Origin: Astrothelium macrocarpum | Taxonomy: Eukaryota; Ascomycota; Dothideomycetes; Trypetheliales; Trypetheliaceae | Assembly: GCA_021030915.1 (NCBI GenBank) | Contig: JAGEMR010000013.1 | Location: forward strand, 124,001 to 188,000 | Direction: 5' to 3' | DNA length: 64,000 nt | Shown here: in pieces, positions 45,390 through 55,968 of the stretch | Numbering within the stretch: position 1 is the first letter of the stretch | Layout: every line of letters starts with the position of its first letter | Notes under the pieces: model-generated | The model's input: the letters and a program-made list of their open reading frames with translations, nothing else | What the model was told of the DNA's origin: nothing | Database searches by the model: none | Made by a program: the position numbers and the translations under genes

Positions 45390-45908
45390 TTAAACCATCG
45401 CCAAAGCAGCGGCTGCCACCGCTCCAACCGCCAACAAATTCTGCTTCACTCCTCCCTCTCCACCATTCACAACCACCACGTTCGTCCCCGTCGGCGACGT
45501 TCCGGATACCGAGCCCGTGGGTCCCACAGATCCCGTAGGTCCCACCGAGCCCGTAGGTCCTACCGAGCCCGTAGGCCCCACCGTCCCCGTGGGTCCCGCG
45601 TCCACAGGTGTTCCGCCACTGCTGGTAACGGTGTGCCCGTTGATGATGACGATGTTGCCGCTGCTGCAGCTGGAGGTTCGGCACGCGCTGGACGCGGATG
45701 CGAGGCGGCTGCTGACGCTCGCGGTGATGGAGGCGACGCGGCTGGAGTCGGAGGCTAGGCGGCTGCTGAGGCCGGCGCTGATGGAGGAGGAGTCGGAGGC
45801 CAGGCGGCTGCTGAGGCTGGCGCTGAAGGAGGAGGCGTCGAAGGAGGATTGCGCGAGGGTGGTGGTTGTGAGGGTTAGGAGCGTGAGGAGGGACGCGGTG
45901 AGCTGCAT
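45390..45908 (-). CDS. GPI-anchored Ser/Thr-rich surface protein with tandem repeats
   Basis: Single exon, 172 aa. The start MQLTASLLTLLTLTTTTLAQ is a signal peptide. Two repeat regions follow. The first is SSRLASDSS-type, with serine every second or third residue. After a short globular patch with two cysteines (ACRTSSCSSGNIVIINGHTV) come five tandem hexapeptides, GPTGTV then four GPTGSV. The C-terminus (a small-residue region followed by LLAVGAVAAAALAMV) is a GPI-attachment signal. The protein should be a heavily O-glycosylated cell-wall protein. The exact role is unknown. The upstream ATG at 46154 is in frame but would bury the signal peptide, so the internal Met is preferred. Confidence 0.8.
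   Translation of the reverse strand: MQLTASLLTLLTLTTTTLAQSSFDASSFSASLSSRLASDSSSISAGLSSRLASDSSRVASITASVSSRLASASSACRTSSCSSGNIVIINGHTVTSSGGTPVDAGPTGTVGPTGSVGPTGSVGPTGSVGPTGSVSGTSPTGTNVVVVNGGEGGVKQNLLAVGAVAAAALAMV
45516..45605 (-). repeat. 18-bp tandem repeats encoding GPTGSV
   Basis: Five 18-bp units in frame within the GPI-protein gene, with small codon differences (ccc gta ggt / ccc gtg ggt on the plus strand). Such arrays expand and contract readily, so copy number may vary among strains. Confidence 0.8.
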
Positions 45909-47757
45909 TTCGAGTGGATTGAAGAGGGCGAAGTAGAGAGGGACGAGAGACGGGATAGATATGGAAGAGGACGGGAATATGGAAGGTCTTTTATTTGGTT
46001 GAAGAGGTGGAGTTATAGGATAGATGGACAGTGTTTGCTGGTGGATCTTTTTGAAGTAGACATAGCCAAAGATATATAAGAAGGCCGGATGGATAAAATC
46101 TGTAAAACAACCTACTGCACAGTTTTTACAGGTCCAAGAACAAGCCATTGTCATTCCGCGCCCAAATAGAGCCAGGATTGCGAACGTAAATAGAGATGAA
46201 ACTCATTAGCTTGTTCATGGCCGGTAGTGTTGTGGTGGCTATGGTTGGATCCGGTCTCTAAAGTCGCACGGTCACTTTTCTTGGCCCCTCTGGCGAGCTC
46301 GGAGGATGAAGTTTAGTATCTTCTGAAGACCGTGAATATATTTGGATGACTTGACCGGTCAAAGCTGATGAGCTCAGCCGCGCCATTGATCATGTCAATT
46401 TTGCTTCACTGTTCGTCAAACCTTAGCTGTCCCTTAGCTACGATCTTCTACCAATATATGGACTGCCTCTGTCCGTCTTCTATGCTTATGTTCGTGCTTA
46501 CAATGTCTGCGGATATTGTATTATAGCCTCGAACGAGCAACAGAGGACGAGAACAATGTAGCGCGTGGTCACTGTGTGGCCCGTTCGCTAGCGGTTGATG
46601 TTGAAAAAGGCTTGGTCACAACAAAAGGATGATCGTAGCTAGGTCTTGTGCAAAAACGCGAAACTCAAACCCAACCGGAGAGAATCCCTGAAGGAAATCT
46701 AGGGTAGCTACTGGCAAGCAATCTCCTGCAAATTAACAAGCAGCCCTTGGCTCTCGCAGCTTCAGTCCGCAAATTCCATTTATCTAGCTGGGATCAGTTG
46801 GTTAATTTAAAGGTATCATAGTATCATAGTCATCTATTGGCCAGTCTTAGGTCATTCTCAGAGCCTACCATCTTTGTTCGTTCTCCACTCTTCAATGACT
46901 GGCTTCCAGTGAGACCGTGAAGACAAGACACAACTATAAGACGCAAGCTGAGTGAATGTGAAGACCATCATTTTGGACATACAAAAAGGCTCAGACCTAT
47001 GATGTTGAGTAGGCTTGAGCATATTCAGTTGAAGCCGAACCGCCATCTGTAGCTGAGCCAGATGGTTGCATGGAACGAATGATCATGCCTCAAAAAAGCA
47101 AAGTTAAACGTCGAGACCCAATCCGGTGTTGTAGGATTAAGCTTGGATTGACAATGAATCAGAACGGCATGGTGTAGGAACTGACGCCAAGTTGTAAGTC
47201 CCAAGGCAATCCTTACAGTGCTGATGAAGTAATGCCAAAGTTCGCGTCAGCAAAGCATTAAACAAGTCGCGGAAGACTCAAGCCACGAGCTTTTTTCTAA
47301 TTGGTAGCGAGCTATCGTGAATAAAGTTCTGTGTCCAAATGCAATCTGCTCTTAGTTGTGAACTTAGAACAGGTTTCACGCATCTGTCGCAGAAGGATAT
47401 GTTGAAGCGTATTTAATAATGAATACCAATCGCTGTTTTCTGATAGGTTAAAAGGATACGAGAGGGAAGGTCTTGAAGCTGCCTATGTATGGCAGGGCAT
47501 CATGAAGATTCCTGCAACTGCGGGTTGTACGATTTCCAGACACAGAAAGCCCTGAGAGAAAAGTGTGGAGAATATTTTGGAATTACACTAATTATGCAAA
47601 GACATTATTGAAGAATGACATAAAGTCGGACATGATGTTGTTGTCATTACCCCCGTAACCATTTTCCGCGCCAATGAAGGCATTCAATAGACATGTAGAC
47701 CATCGCATAACAGAACGCCTCTATTCCCAAGAAAGTCTATCAGAACCGTCAAATTGC
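45909..47757. other. 1.85-kb gene-free spacer
   Basis: No ORF above about 65 codons and no recognisable homology on either strand. A TATA-like TTATATAT on the minus strand (46072-46079) is about 165 bp upstream of the GPI-protein start. A short near-repeat, tatcatagtatcatagtcat, lies near 46814. It could hold regulatory DNA or a decayed element. Confidence 0.4.
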
Positions 47758-48326
47758 TCAGCTGCTGCTAGCATCCTCAATGTAAACATCAATGACGTGG
47801 GTGCCGAGTCCGCTAAGATCATCGGAGTAGGAATCGTAGATGTACAGCCATTGGTTGCCAGAGTCAGTGGCATGGGTAAAGGAAGCCTGGGGCCGTTGGG
47901 CAGTATTGAGGTCGAAAGCCAGATAGGTAGTGACAAAAGGTCCATTGCCAAATTCGGTCATCTGGGCACGGTAAGGGACGACAGCCTGCAGCAAGAGGCC
48001 TGCAGGTGAGGTTTGAATGCCTATACAATGATAAATGAGCCCCGGTACGAGATGCAGAAGAGTTAAGGATAGCCTTGCTTACCAGCAGTAAAGGCAAAGG
48101 TAGAGTTGCCACCAGCAGGGATGAACGCAGCTGGTTCTACAATCCACTCTCCCGAATTGAGTACCAGGCCAGACTCCGTAAGATTGAACCCATCAGAAGC
48201 ATATTTGGAAGAGTCGTAAATAGTTACGTTAACATTGTAGGTCTGGCGCTTCTCAAGTGGGGCTGCATAGGAAAGAAATGGGGTAATGAGAAGAAGAGTA
48301 GCAGCGAGCCCGGAGAAAGAGAGCAT
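47758..48326 (-). CDS. Small secreted beta-rich protein with Kex2 site
   Basis: Exons (minus) are 48326-48083 and 48020-47758 (intron 62 nt), 168 aa. Signal peptide MLSFSGLAATLLLITPFLSY, then APLEKRQ: the KR at 26-27 is a Kex2 processing site, so the mature protein starts near Q28. The mature domain has no cysteines, three N-glycosylation sequons (NVT, NLT, NST) and alternating beta-like segments: LNSGEWIVEPAAFIPAGGNS, FTHATDSGNQWLYIYDSYSD and GLGTHVIDVYIEDASSS. The pattern SGEW...IPAGG...F...LGT...V is loosely reminiscent of aegerolysin-like sandwiches, but that is a guess. Clearly a secreted candidate effector or surface protein. A TATA box sits at 48446-48453. Confidence 0.75.
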
Positions 48327-49754
48327 TTTGATGGATGGAGTATGGATTGATTGATAGTGGACTCGATTGATGATAAAAAAGTGGAGTAATCGACTGTCGA
48401 AGGCGTGGAATGCAGATAGAGTTGGACTTCGACGGAGGCTGGCGATCTTTATAGATTTTCGTCGTGCATAAGACTATCACCTCTTCCCGTGTGGAGACTG
48501 GGTTACTGGATTTTACTTGCCAAGGTTGTACCCCAGGTACATCCGCGCAGGATACTACGACCGGTCCTGAGTAAACTCGACAATCAATTTGCTAGTTATG
48601 GTAAGAGTAGTTCATGGCGTCGAGATTCCTATGGTTGCCTAGTAGAACGTAGCCGGTGGAAGTTTCTCTGTCACAATTTCAAAGCCGCCCGCTTCCAACT
48701 CGAGCTGCTGACGTTGATTGAACGTGACAGGGGGAAACTACCGTTGCATGCCAGATAACCTCATGCTACGTAGCTAGGATTGCTCAGACAACCAATACGG
48801 CGCTGCGGGCACAGCAATAACATTAAGCCAGCCATCGGAAGGTTCTTGGAAAATTGTAGGCGGAAAAGAGAGTGGCGGGCGGTGTGGAAAGCGCCGAGAG
48901 GGTCGAAGACAGCTAAAAATGGCCCGCCCAACCATCCCATTTGGGCTGGCATCAGGGCTATGCATAAGCCACTACGCCTGCAACGGCTAGAGCCCACATT
49001 TCCATGTTATCGTTGGGACATGGTGAACAAGGCCAGCTGGAGGAGAAACGGATGGGCTGCGGGGACAGCATGATGGCATTTCACTAGCCACCTGAAAACC
49101 TTGGATTCACTGCATACGAGCAGGCTTGCTTCTCTCTCGTATAGCCAACCAGGCTGGAGACTGTTTAAGTTCCAATACACCTCGCCATTGACCTGCATGT
49201 ACAATTATGAGCGGTGTCCACTTCTCGAGAACTCTTGACATCCTTCGATCCAGCATACTAAGACGTGCAGGAAAGAATTGTGGTAGATTGAACTGACTTG
49301 GAAATCGCTGCGGGTCACTATTTCAATAAAACCGGCCAAGAGTTGATCAAATACGAGTCGTTCTGTCTCAGCGATCCTCCGAAACCCCGGTCTTCAAGCC
49401 ACCACACGTGGGAACCCAGTCGAAGTAAAAGGCGAATCAAAAATCTTCGATGAACTCAATCAGTGACGTAATGCTGGAGTTGTGACGCAGCAGATGTTGA
49501 ACAAAATCTCAAGACCAAGAGGCTGGAGAGGCTCACCTGCCGCGTGTGGTTTAGCCCTAAACACCTTGGCGATTCTGCAGCGATCCGCACGTGGGTGACC
49601 TGGCATACAACCATTCGCCAATGAGCTTTATTAAGGCCTTTTTTCCACCGGTCAGATCCAATGGGGCTGCAGGAGCTTGAAATTGTAAGTCAGACAGCTC
49701 CAAAAAATGTATTGACGCGCTGCACAATGCGGGATCGCTTGATGAAAGCTTTAT
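48327..49754. promoter_or_regulatory. 1.43-kb divergent promoter region
   Basis: Separates the small secreted protein from the sphingomyelinase-like gene. It holds the TATA box at 48446-48453 for the former. Short frames, including an 89-codon one at 48489-48758, show no family resemblance. Confidence 0.4.
48446..48453 (-). promoter_or_regulatory. TATA box of the secreted protein gene
   Basis: TATAAAGA on the minus strand, 120 bp upstream of the ATG at 48326. This is nearly the same spacing as in the secreted-protein gene at 44646. Confidence 0.55.
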
Positions 49755-51981
49755 ATGTCGCCCGACGAGCCACAACTTTTGGAAAATAGGCTTTTAACTT
49801 TGTTTGGAAGAGAACGCCTATTCCTAGCCATCATGCTCACACTTTCGTTCCTCGGTCTGACTGCCATCACTCTGACGCAGTTCTCTGCTCAATCTTCTAT
49901 TCACGCATTGGCACAGGCGTCAATTCCTGGAAGCTCTTCTTTTGTTGCCCCTCCTGCTTTCCCTACTTCAGCTTTTCCCACTTACTATCGAGCAGCACCG
50001 ACTCAAGAGCCGCAGCCTGCGCTCTATGATCCTGTGTTGAAGGAGACCTTTCCTCTCAATTTGACTGATCCAGACACCATTCCAAGCAATGACCCCGATC
50101 CAATCTATTTCCCAACTCCCATTGCCAATCTCTCAAGCTCGGAGGCAGAGACACTCATAGACAATACAGTATCACAGATATCAGAGATCATCGAGGGAAC
50201 CAGCATCACAGGAAATTGCTCGAAATGTATTGCTGCTTTACAGGTGGCCAAGGATGCAGTTTTATTAGCCCCTTCGAAGATCCCCGATGCCATGGTCAGC
50301 TTATGTCAAACATACAAGCTACATTCCAACACGACTTGTGAGCAGGATTTTGATGCAAGCACATTTGGTGCAGTTTGGACGCAGGTTTTGGCATTCGCAG
50401 ATGTAGGAGGTCTCGACGGTCAATATATTTGCAATTCCATAAGCTCTACCTTCTGTGCTGCTCCAGCAACCTCGCCTCTGAATACGACGGGACTTTTCCC
50501 AAAGCCTAAACCAGCAAACGCCAGCGCCCCTTTGCCAAGCGGAAAAAGGGTAAAGGTTGTGCACTTGTCTGACTTTCACTTGGATCCCAGATATAGCATT
50601 GGCAGTGAAGGCAATTGTAGTTCCAGTTTGTGCTGCAGGACAAATGTGAAATCAAGTTCAGGACAGCTGCTCCTCCCAGCAAGCTACTATGGCGAATACA
50701 ATTGTGATACGCCATATGATCTGGGATTGGCCGCGCTTCAAGCAATTGGGCCGTTGACAGGGACTGGAAAGAAAGATGCTCTTGGTTGGGTCACCTACAC
50801 TGGTGATCTTGTTTCTCATGACCCGCAGACGCAACTTTCAAGAGCATATACAGAATATGCAGAGGACAGCATTTATACAATGTTCAAGGAGTACCTCAGT
50901 GGGCCTGTCTTCCCAGTTCTTGGCAATCACGACAGTAACCCTGAAGCAATCGATGCTCCGCATAGCTTGCCCGGACCTCTTGGCCAACAGCAAAGCTGGA
51001 ATTATGATCATGTGGCTGGACTGTGGCAGAACGAGGGGTGGATTGATGCCGCTGCTGCTCAACAAGCGAGGACTCACTACGGTGCTTATTCCATTAAGAA
51101 CCATTTTGGTCTCCGCATTATCACCTTCAATTCTGATTTTTGGTACAAATCGAACCCGTTCAATTTCATTAACACAACAAATCCAGATAATAGTGGAATG
51201 TTTAGATTCGTAATCGATGAGCTTCAAGCCGCAGAGGATGCTGGTGAGCAAGTTTGGATACAAGCGCACGTTCTGTCAGGCTGGGATGGGACCAATCCCA
51301 TTCCTAACCCCTCGAATTTGTTTTATCAGATAGTCGATCGATATTCTCCACATGTGATTCGAAACATCTTTTTTGGACACACCCACGAAGATCAGGTCAT
51401 GATCTACTATGCCAATAACGGGACTGTGCGGAATTCGTCCCAGTCCGCCCTCGTCAGCGGATGGATCGGGCCGTCTGTGACTCCTCTGACGAACCTCAAT
51501 TCTGGTTTCCGCATGTATGAGGTCGACACTGGCAACTTCGACATCTACGAAGCATACACGTGGTATGCAGACGTCAACTCGTTCCACTCTTTCAACAATT
51601 CTGTCACAGGTCCAACATACAAATTTGAGTATTCCACTCGAGAAGCGTATGGAATTCCGTCTGGCTGGCCTACAGATGCACCGCTCAATGCAACATTTTG
51701 GCATGGAGTCACCGAAGCCATGCAAGCCAATCGATCTTTGGTAGAGCTGTTCAACACTTACCAGGGAAAGAGTTCCGTTCAGAGCCCGAACTGCACAAGC
51801 GATGCTTGCGCGGCTGCCAAGGTGTGTTATATCAGGAGTGGAAGTGTGCCTTTGGGCAGGCAATGTCCTACTGGGTGAGTGTTTCTATGGCATACTTTTT
51901 TCGTCCGTTTAACAATTTCTGTACTAATGATGGTTAAACAGCTTCGGCTCGGTGCAGAGCCCATATACTGGGACTGGCTAA
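49755..51981 (+). CDS. Acid sphingomyelinase-like phosphodiesterase
   Basis: Secreted or vacuolar metallophosphoesterase of the SMPD1 family, 719 aa. Exons are 49755-51874 and 51942-51981 (intron 67 nt). A hydrophobic segment at about 24-42 (FLAIMLTLSFLGLTAITLT) is a signal anchor. A saposin B-like region with cysteines follows (NCSKCIAALQVAKDAVLL, VSLCQTYKLHSNTTC). The calcineurin-like metal motifs appear in order: HLSDFHLDPRYSIGSEGNC with LCCR, TYTGDLVSHDP, VLGNHDSNPEA, WIQAHVLSGWDG and FFGHTHEDQVM. N-glycosylation sites are numerous. In fungi such enzymes turn over sphingolipid-like phosphodiesters; the actual substrate is unproven. The short last exon replaces a TGA reached by intron read-through. 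Confidence 0.9.
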
Positions 51982-52261
51982 GTGTAATCGATTGTGTAGT
52001 TAGTCGAACATATTGTAGAAAATTATAATTGAATATTGTTGTTGACTGTGCACATTACCAAGGTCTACAGCAAGAAATATTATGGAGGAAATCAACATAA
52101 CTTCGTGCCACCAGAATCGTGAGATCTTGTATTGAGACATGTACCCAAAACTTATGATAATCGATCATATTTGAGGGTCTCCCTGGCATGTATACTACGA
52201 AGCGCATTCTTTGCCATTCGTGATATTTTCTTATTGCAGTCCATGGTTTCGTCTGTTTGCT

Positions 52262-54138
52262 CTAAGATAGCTTGATCTTGCAAGATTCAAAGTAGGATTC
52301 AATCTCATCGATGCTTTCAGGGTCGAACGGCAGAAGACAAGCAAGCCACCCATCTGGCCTCAGTATTACAATCAGGCCTTCCTTGGTTGCCAAACTTGCG
52401 AACTGAGCATGGCCTGACCCATCCCGATCGCAAAGATACTTGCCAATAGGCGGTCCACCAAGAATTTCATAGGCTGATGGCCAATGACCGAGGACAATGG
52501 TCAGCCATCCACATGTGTTTGACAAGCTGCCATTATTCCTATCCAGACGTTGTCGTATTTTGTTTACTGTAGTATATGCAGATCCAGTCAGCAATATAAC
52601 GTTGAAAAGACCCCGATTCGGTGTTTCTGCATGTAATCGAGTGTCTTCAAACGTCCCTGGCTTTTGCAAAATGACATCCGGAGCACGTTGACCGGGCTGT
52701 GCCATGTCCAGAACGAGAGGACTCCCTCCATAGCAGTTGAGAGGATTGACAGGATTTCCAGCAAAGTATGAAATCCCAAGTCCGCTACTGAAGCTTGCCG
52801 CTTGAGCCAGAACATCGCCCAGAATCTCATTATGATCAGCATCTGGGTTGCCGTTCCAACCTTCTGGTAGTTGCATAGTCATAAGTCGAGCGATATCTTT
52901 ATCGTAATTAATGAGCTTTTCTACATTTGGCCGTCGCTCTAATTCATACGTGTCAAGTAGAGCCGGATCTGCAGCGGACTTGAGTACCAATGAAAGCTTC
53001 CAAGACAGGTTCACAGCATCGTGGATTCCAGTGTTTAAGCCCTGTGCTGCACCAGAACTATGGGTGTGACAGGCGTCTCCGACAAGAAAGACACAGTTTT
53101 CATATGAAAAGTGTCTCGCCACACGTTGACCAACAACGTATACGGTATACCAGTCGACACGTTCAAACTCGAGATCAAAAGGCTTGACCGCAGCTTGGGC
53201 TTCTTTGATAGCAGCTGCTTCGTCAAACTCAGCGTACTCTGTTTGCCGATCTGCAGTAAAGGCAAATCCTATTCTGGTACCTCCGTGATCGAGAGCTACC
53301 CAAAGCACATTGCCATGGGTAGGGCTCTCCAATGATACGTATGCACGAGGCTTCGGTATGTTAGTTTTCACGGGACCGTCAATTCGAACCCATTTATCCT
53401 CGCTCATGCTCCCGTCGAATGGAATATCAAATATTCTTCGTACAGAAGACCGCCCTCCATCCGCTCCAATGAGGTACCTGCATTGAACATGCTCCTTTTT
53501 GCCAGTATCGAGATGGTCTAGCATTGCGGTTACTTTGAAATCGGAGCTCTTCACCGTCTGATCCACAGCTACATCTACCAACCTCACAGAAGTCTCGACT
53601 TTGACACCTTTCTCCCCCAGCGCTTTTCTAAAGACTTCTTCCTGATATTTTTGTCTCAAGACCAGGGCAAAATCCCACTTCGTCTTTCCCTCGCCCATTG
53701 ACCTCATGAAATGCCTGTATAAAGTCAGTGAATCTTTGTAACACATAGTCAGAACGTACCATCCTCTCCCCTCCACCTCCTCTCCCTTTGCATTGTAAGA
53801 AGCTGTTTCACGACAAGCAAAACACCGCTGGGCGAGAGATTCCGCGAGCCCTAATTGGTCGAGAAGCTCAGCACTTCGCGGGAACAGCGTGATTGCACGG
53901 CCATAGTTGTTTTGGGAAGATTTGGAATACTGCTCGATGATACGAATGCGCAATGGCTTGGCTGAATAGGCAAAGAGAGCGAGCTGATATGCTGTCAGAA
54001 GGCCTAAAAAGTGAGATTTCGTGTTCAGCCAATATCCCGTCAATTATGTTTGGAGAATTAGATACCAACAGGGCCTCCGCCGACTACTAGCACATCAACC
54101 TGGTCGGCCACTTCGCTGCCGCTGTTGTTTAGGATCAT
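52262..54138 (-). CDS. FAD-dependent aromatic monooxygenase (phenol hydroxylase-like)
   Basis: Flavoprotein hydroxylase of the PHBH/phenol 2-monooxygenase group, 589 aa. Exons (minus) are 54138-54066, 54003-53760 and 53714-52262; introns are 62 and 45 nt. The first exon (MILNNSGSEVADQVDVLVVG, then GGPVG) joins to LLTAYQLALF, restoring the N-terminal dinucleotide-binding GGGPVG. Later come YLIGADGGRSSVRRIFDIPF (DG motif), and FLVGDACHTHSSGAAQGLNT (GD motif) followed by GIHDAVNLSWKLSLV. The C-terminal thioredoxin-like dimerisation domain ends near SYFESCKIKLS. The 45-nt intron is a multiple of three without a stop, so its retention would insert 15 residues. No biosynthetic cluster surrounds it; catabolism of an aromatic compound is most likely. 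Confidence 0.88.
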
Positions 54139-54501
54139 GGCTCCGACGCACCGCGGATTCAGGACTTCGTTTAGTATCCATGTCGCCTGAGAGCCTGATG
54201 TCAAGATGGTTGTGACAATGACACAAGGATCTTGCAGTAGTGTAACTCAGATATCGGTCAGAGAGGAGGCGGCACAGGAGATACGGCGGAAATGGGGCCG
54301 AAAAACGGGATGAGCGGACCACGCTCTCACGTGCCAGCGTGACAAGTTCGGTAATTAGGGCGGAGCTACCTTGTCAATTAGGGTTTGGAGATACCTACGC
54401 ACCTATGCTAGCTCAGTTGTACGAACAATTCATGCGGCGAAGGCTAATGAACAATCAGATTGGTTGAAATTACAGGACATGTCAGAGTTTCACTAATCAT
54501 A
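54139..54501. promoter_or_regulatory. Shared divergent promoter, monooxygenase / HUS1
   Basis: Spacer of 363 bp containing a CACGTG E-box at 54328-54333. No TATA box is evident. Confidence 0.4.
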
Positions 54502-55968
54502 ATGAGGTTCCGAGCTAGCATTAGAAACATTTCAAATTTTTCTAGTATGACAAACTCCGTGGTAAGCGTTCAATTCTCTGACTGGGAATAGAGCTTGCAG
54601 CCTCACTTTCATCTCTGGGTCATGTTGCTTGGCTACGGATGACCAGTGATGATGTCCGATTTACCATCATACCGGAGAATGGTTCCCAGGTATGGGCGTA
54701 AGTTTGAGCCAATACGAAACACTCAATCAATCGCTAAGTATGGATTTCTCTAAGCGTACTATCTATCGTGAGTTTGTCATGATGTAAAATTTCCGGACTC
54801 TCGTCTTATCAGGTATAGGACAATCTTTTTGAAGAGTACACAATACAAAGCGCGGCTGAGAATAACACAATCAATCTTGAAGTGCCCCTGGCACCCCTTC
54901 AGCGAGCTCTCAGATCTGCAGTTTCTTCTATTTCCGCATCCATACGACTCACGAAGAAAGACAACATACCCCTCCTGACACTTACAATCACCACTACTTC
55001 CTCAGCTTCAGTCTCATTGCCCCACCAAGGGTCAGCCGGCCATCCGCAGAACGACGAATTTAGCTTTGAAGACGCAACTGAGGGCGGTCCCTATACTTCA
55101 AGTCATGCCGTGGATTTTTCATCTCACGAATCTCGGGACACAATCATTACTCAAGAGATTCCTGTACGTGTGCTTACAGCGGCATCTGTAGAAGGCCTCC
55201 ATGAACCACGATGCCGGGAGCCAGATGTGCACATCATGCTCCCCCCATTATTACAGCTCAAAAGCGTCTCCGATCGCTTCACCAAGCTGGCATTAGCCGC
55301 AAAAGCTGGACCAGCAAATGCATCATTCAGCGGAGGCAATAATCGTCGGGCTCCAGCTGCTGCTGGGATCAGCGGTTCCAGCAACAGCCCGCGTTTGGAG
55401 ATGTTGGCAAATATGCACGGCGGTCTTCGGCTATCCCTTCAGACTGATGCCATGAGCATCACGAGCTCGTGGACGGGCTTGACAAATCCCGAACTTGATC
55501 CAACGCAGATCGATGGAGCCGAGGAGAGCATAGCAGTTCATCCGAGTACCGTAATGAGGGAGAAGCAACCCGACGAAGAGGGAGACGTGGGTTGGGTAAA
55601 GGTACGGATTGATGGAAGGGATTGGGGACGTGTACTTAGCGTAGGAAGACTGGGAGGGAGGGTGATTGCGTGTAAGTCCTGCCACCAGTCAATCCGTCCA
55701 ATGCCCGTCGCTCTGGTCTGCATTGTAGTCAGGCGGTACGGCGAGGTACCGATTCATGGCTGTAGAACCATTGGATATGCTTGTATGTTTACTGATGACG
55801 TGGCAGGCTTTTGTCATGAGCTTGCTTTGATACTCTACGTGTATCTCGTAAATGAGCATGATGGTGGTGAGGAGTCTGTACTAACGGTGTGTGCCTTGCA
55901 AAAATACCGCACACCTGAATGCTTTGCTAACAAGTGGACAGTATTATGTTCAGTCGTACAGTGCTTAA
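54502..55968 (+). CDS. HUS1: DNA-damage checkpoint protein Hus1
   Basis: Subunit of the 9-1-1 clamp (Rad9-Hus1-Rad1), loaded at damaged DNA in the nucleus; 373 aa. Six exons: 54502-54544, 54592-54697, 54755-54767, 54819-55671, 55807-55886 and 55942-55968; introns are 47, 57, 51, 135 and 55 nt. The assembled start is MRFRASIRNISNFSKLAASL, then SSLGHVAWLRMTSDDVRFTI. The 13-nt third exon gives VWAVLSIDNLFEEY. Then come APLQRALRSAVSS, the Hus1 hallmark EPDVHIMLPPLLQLKSVSDR with FTKLAL, LANMHGGLRLSLQ, DGRDWGRVLSVGRLGGRVIA and the end VLTYYVQSYSA. The frame stays open through the last two introns, which masks the true C-terminus. Confidence 0.93.

Noticed and set aside
46800..46860. tRNA-like A-box text (gggatcagttggttaa)
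   Set aside because: No matching B-box, anticodon stem or acceptor stem could be formed. No tRNA was supportable anywhere in the window.
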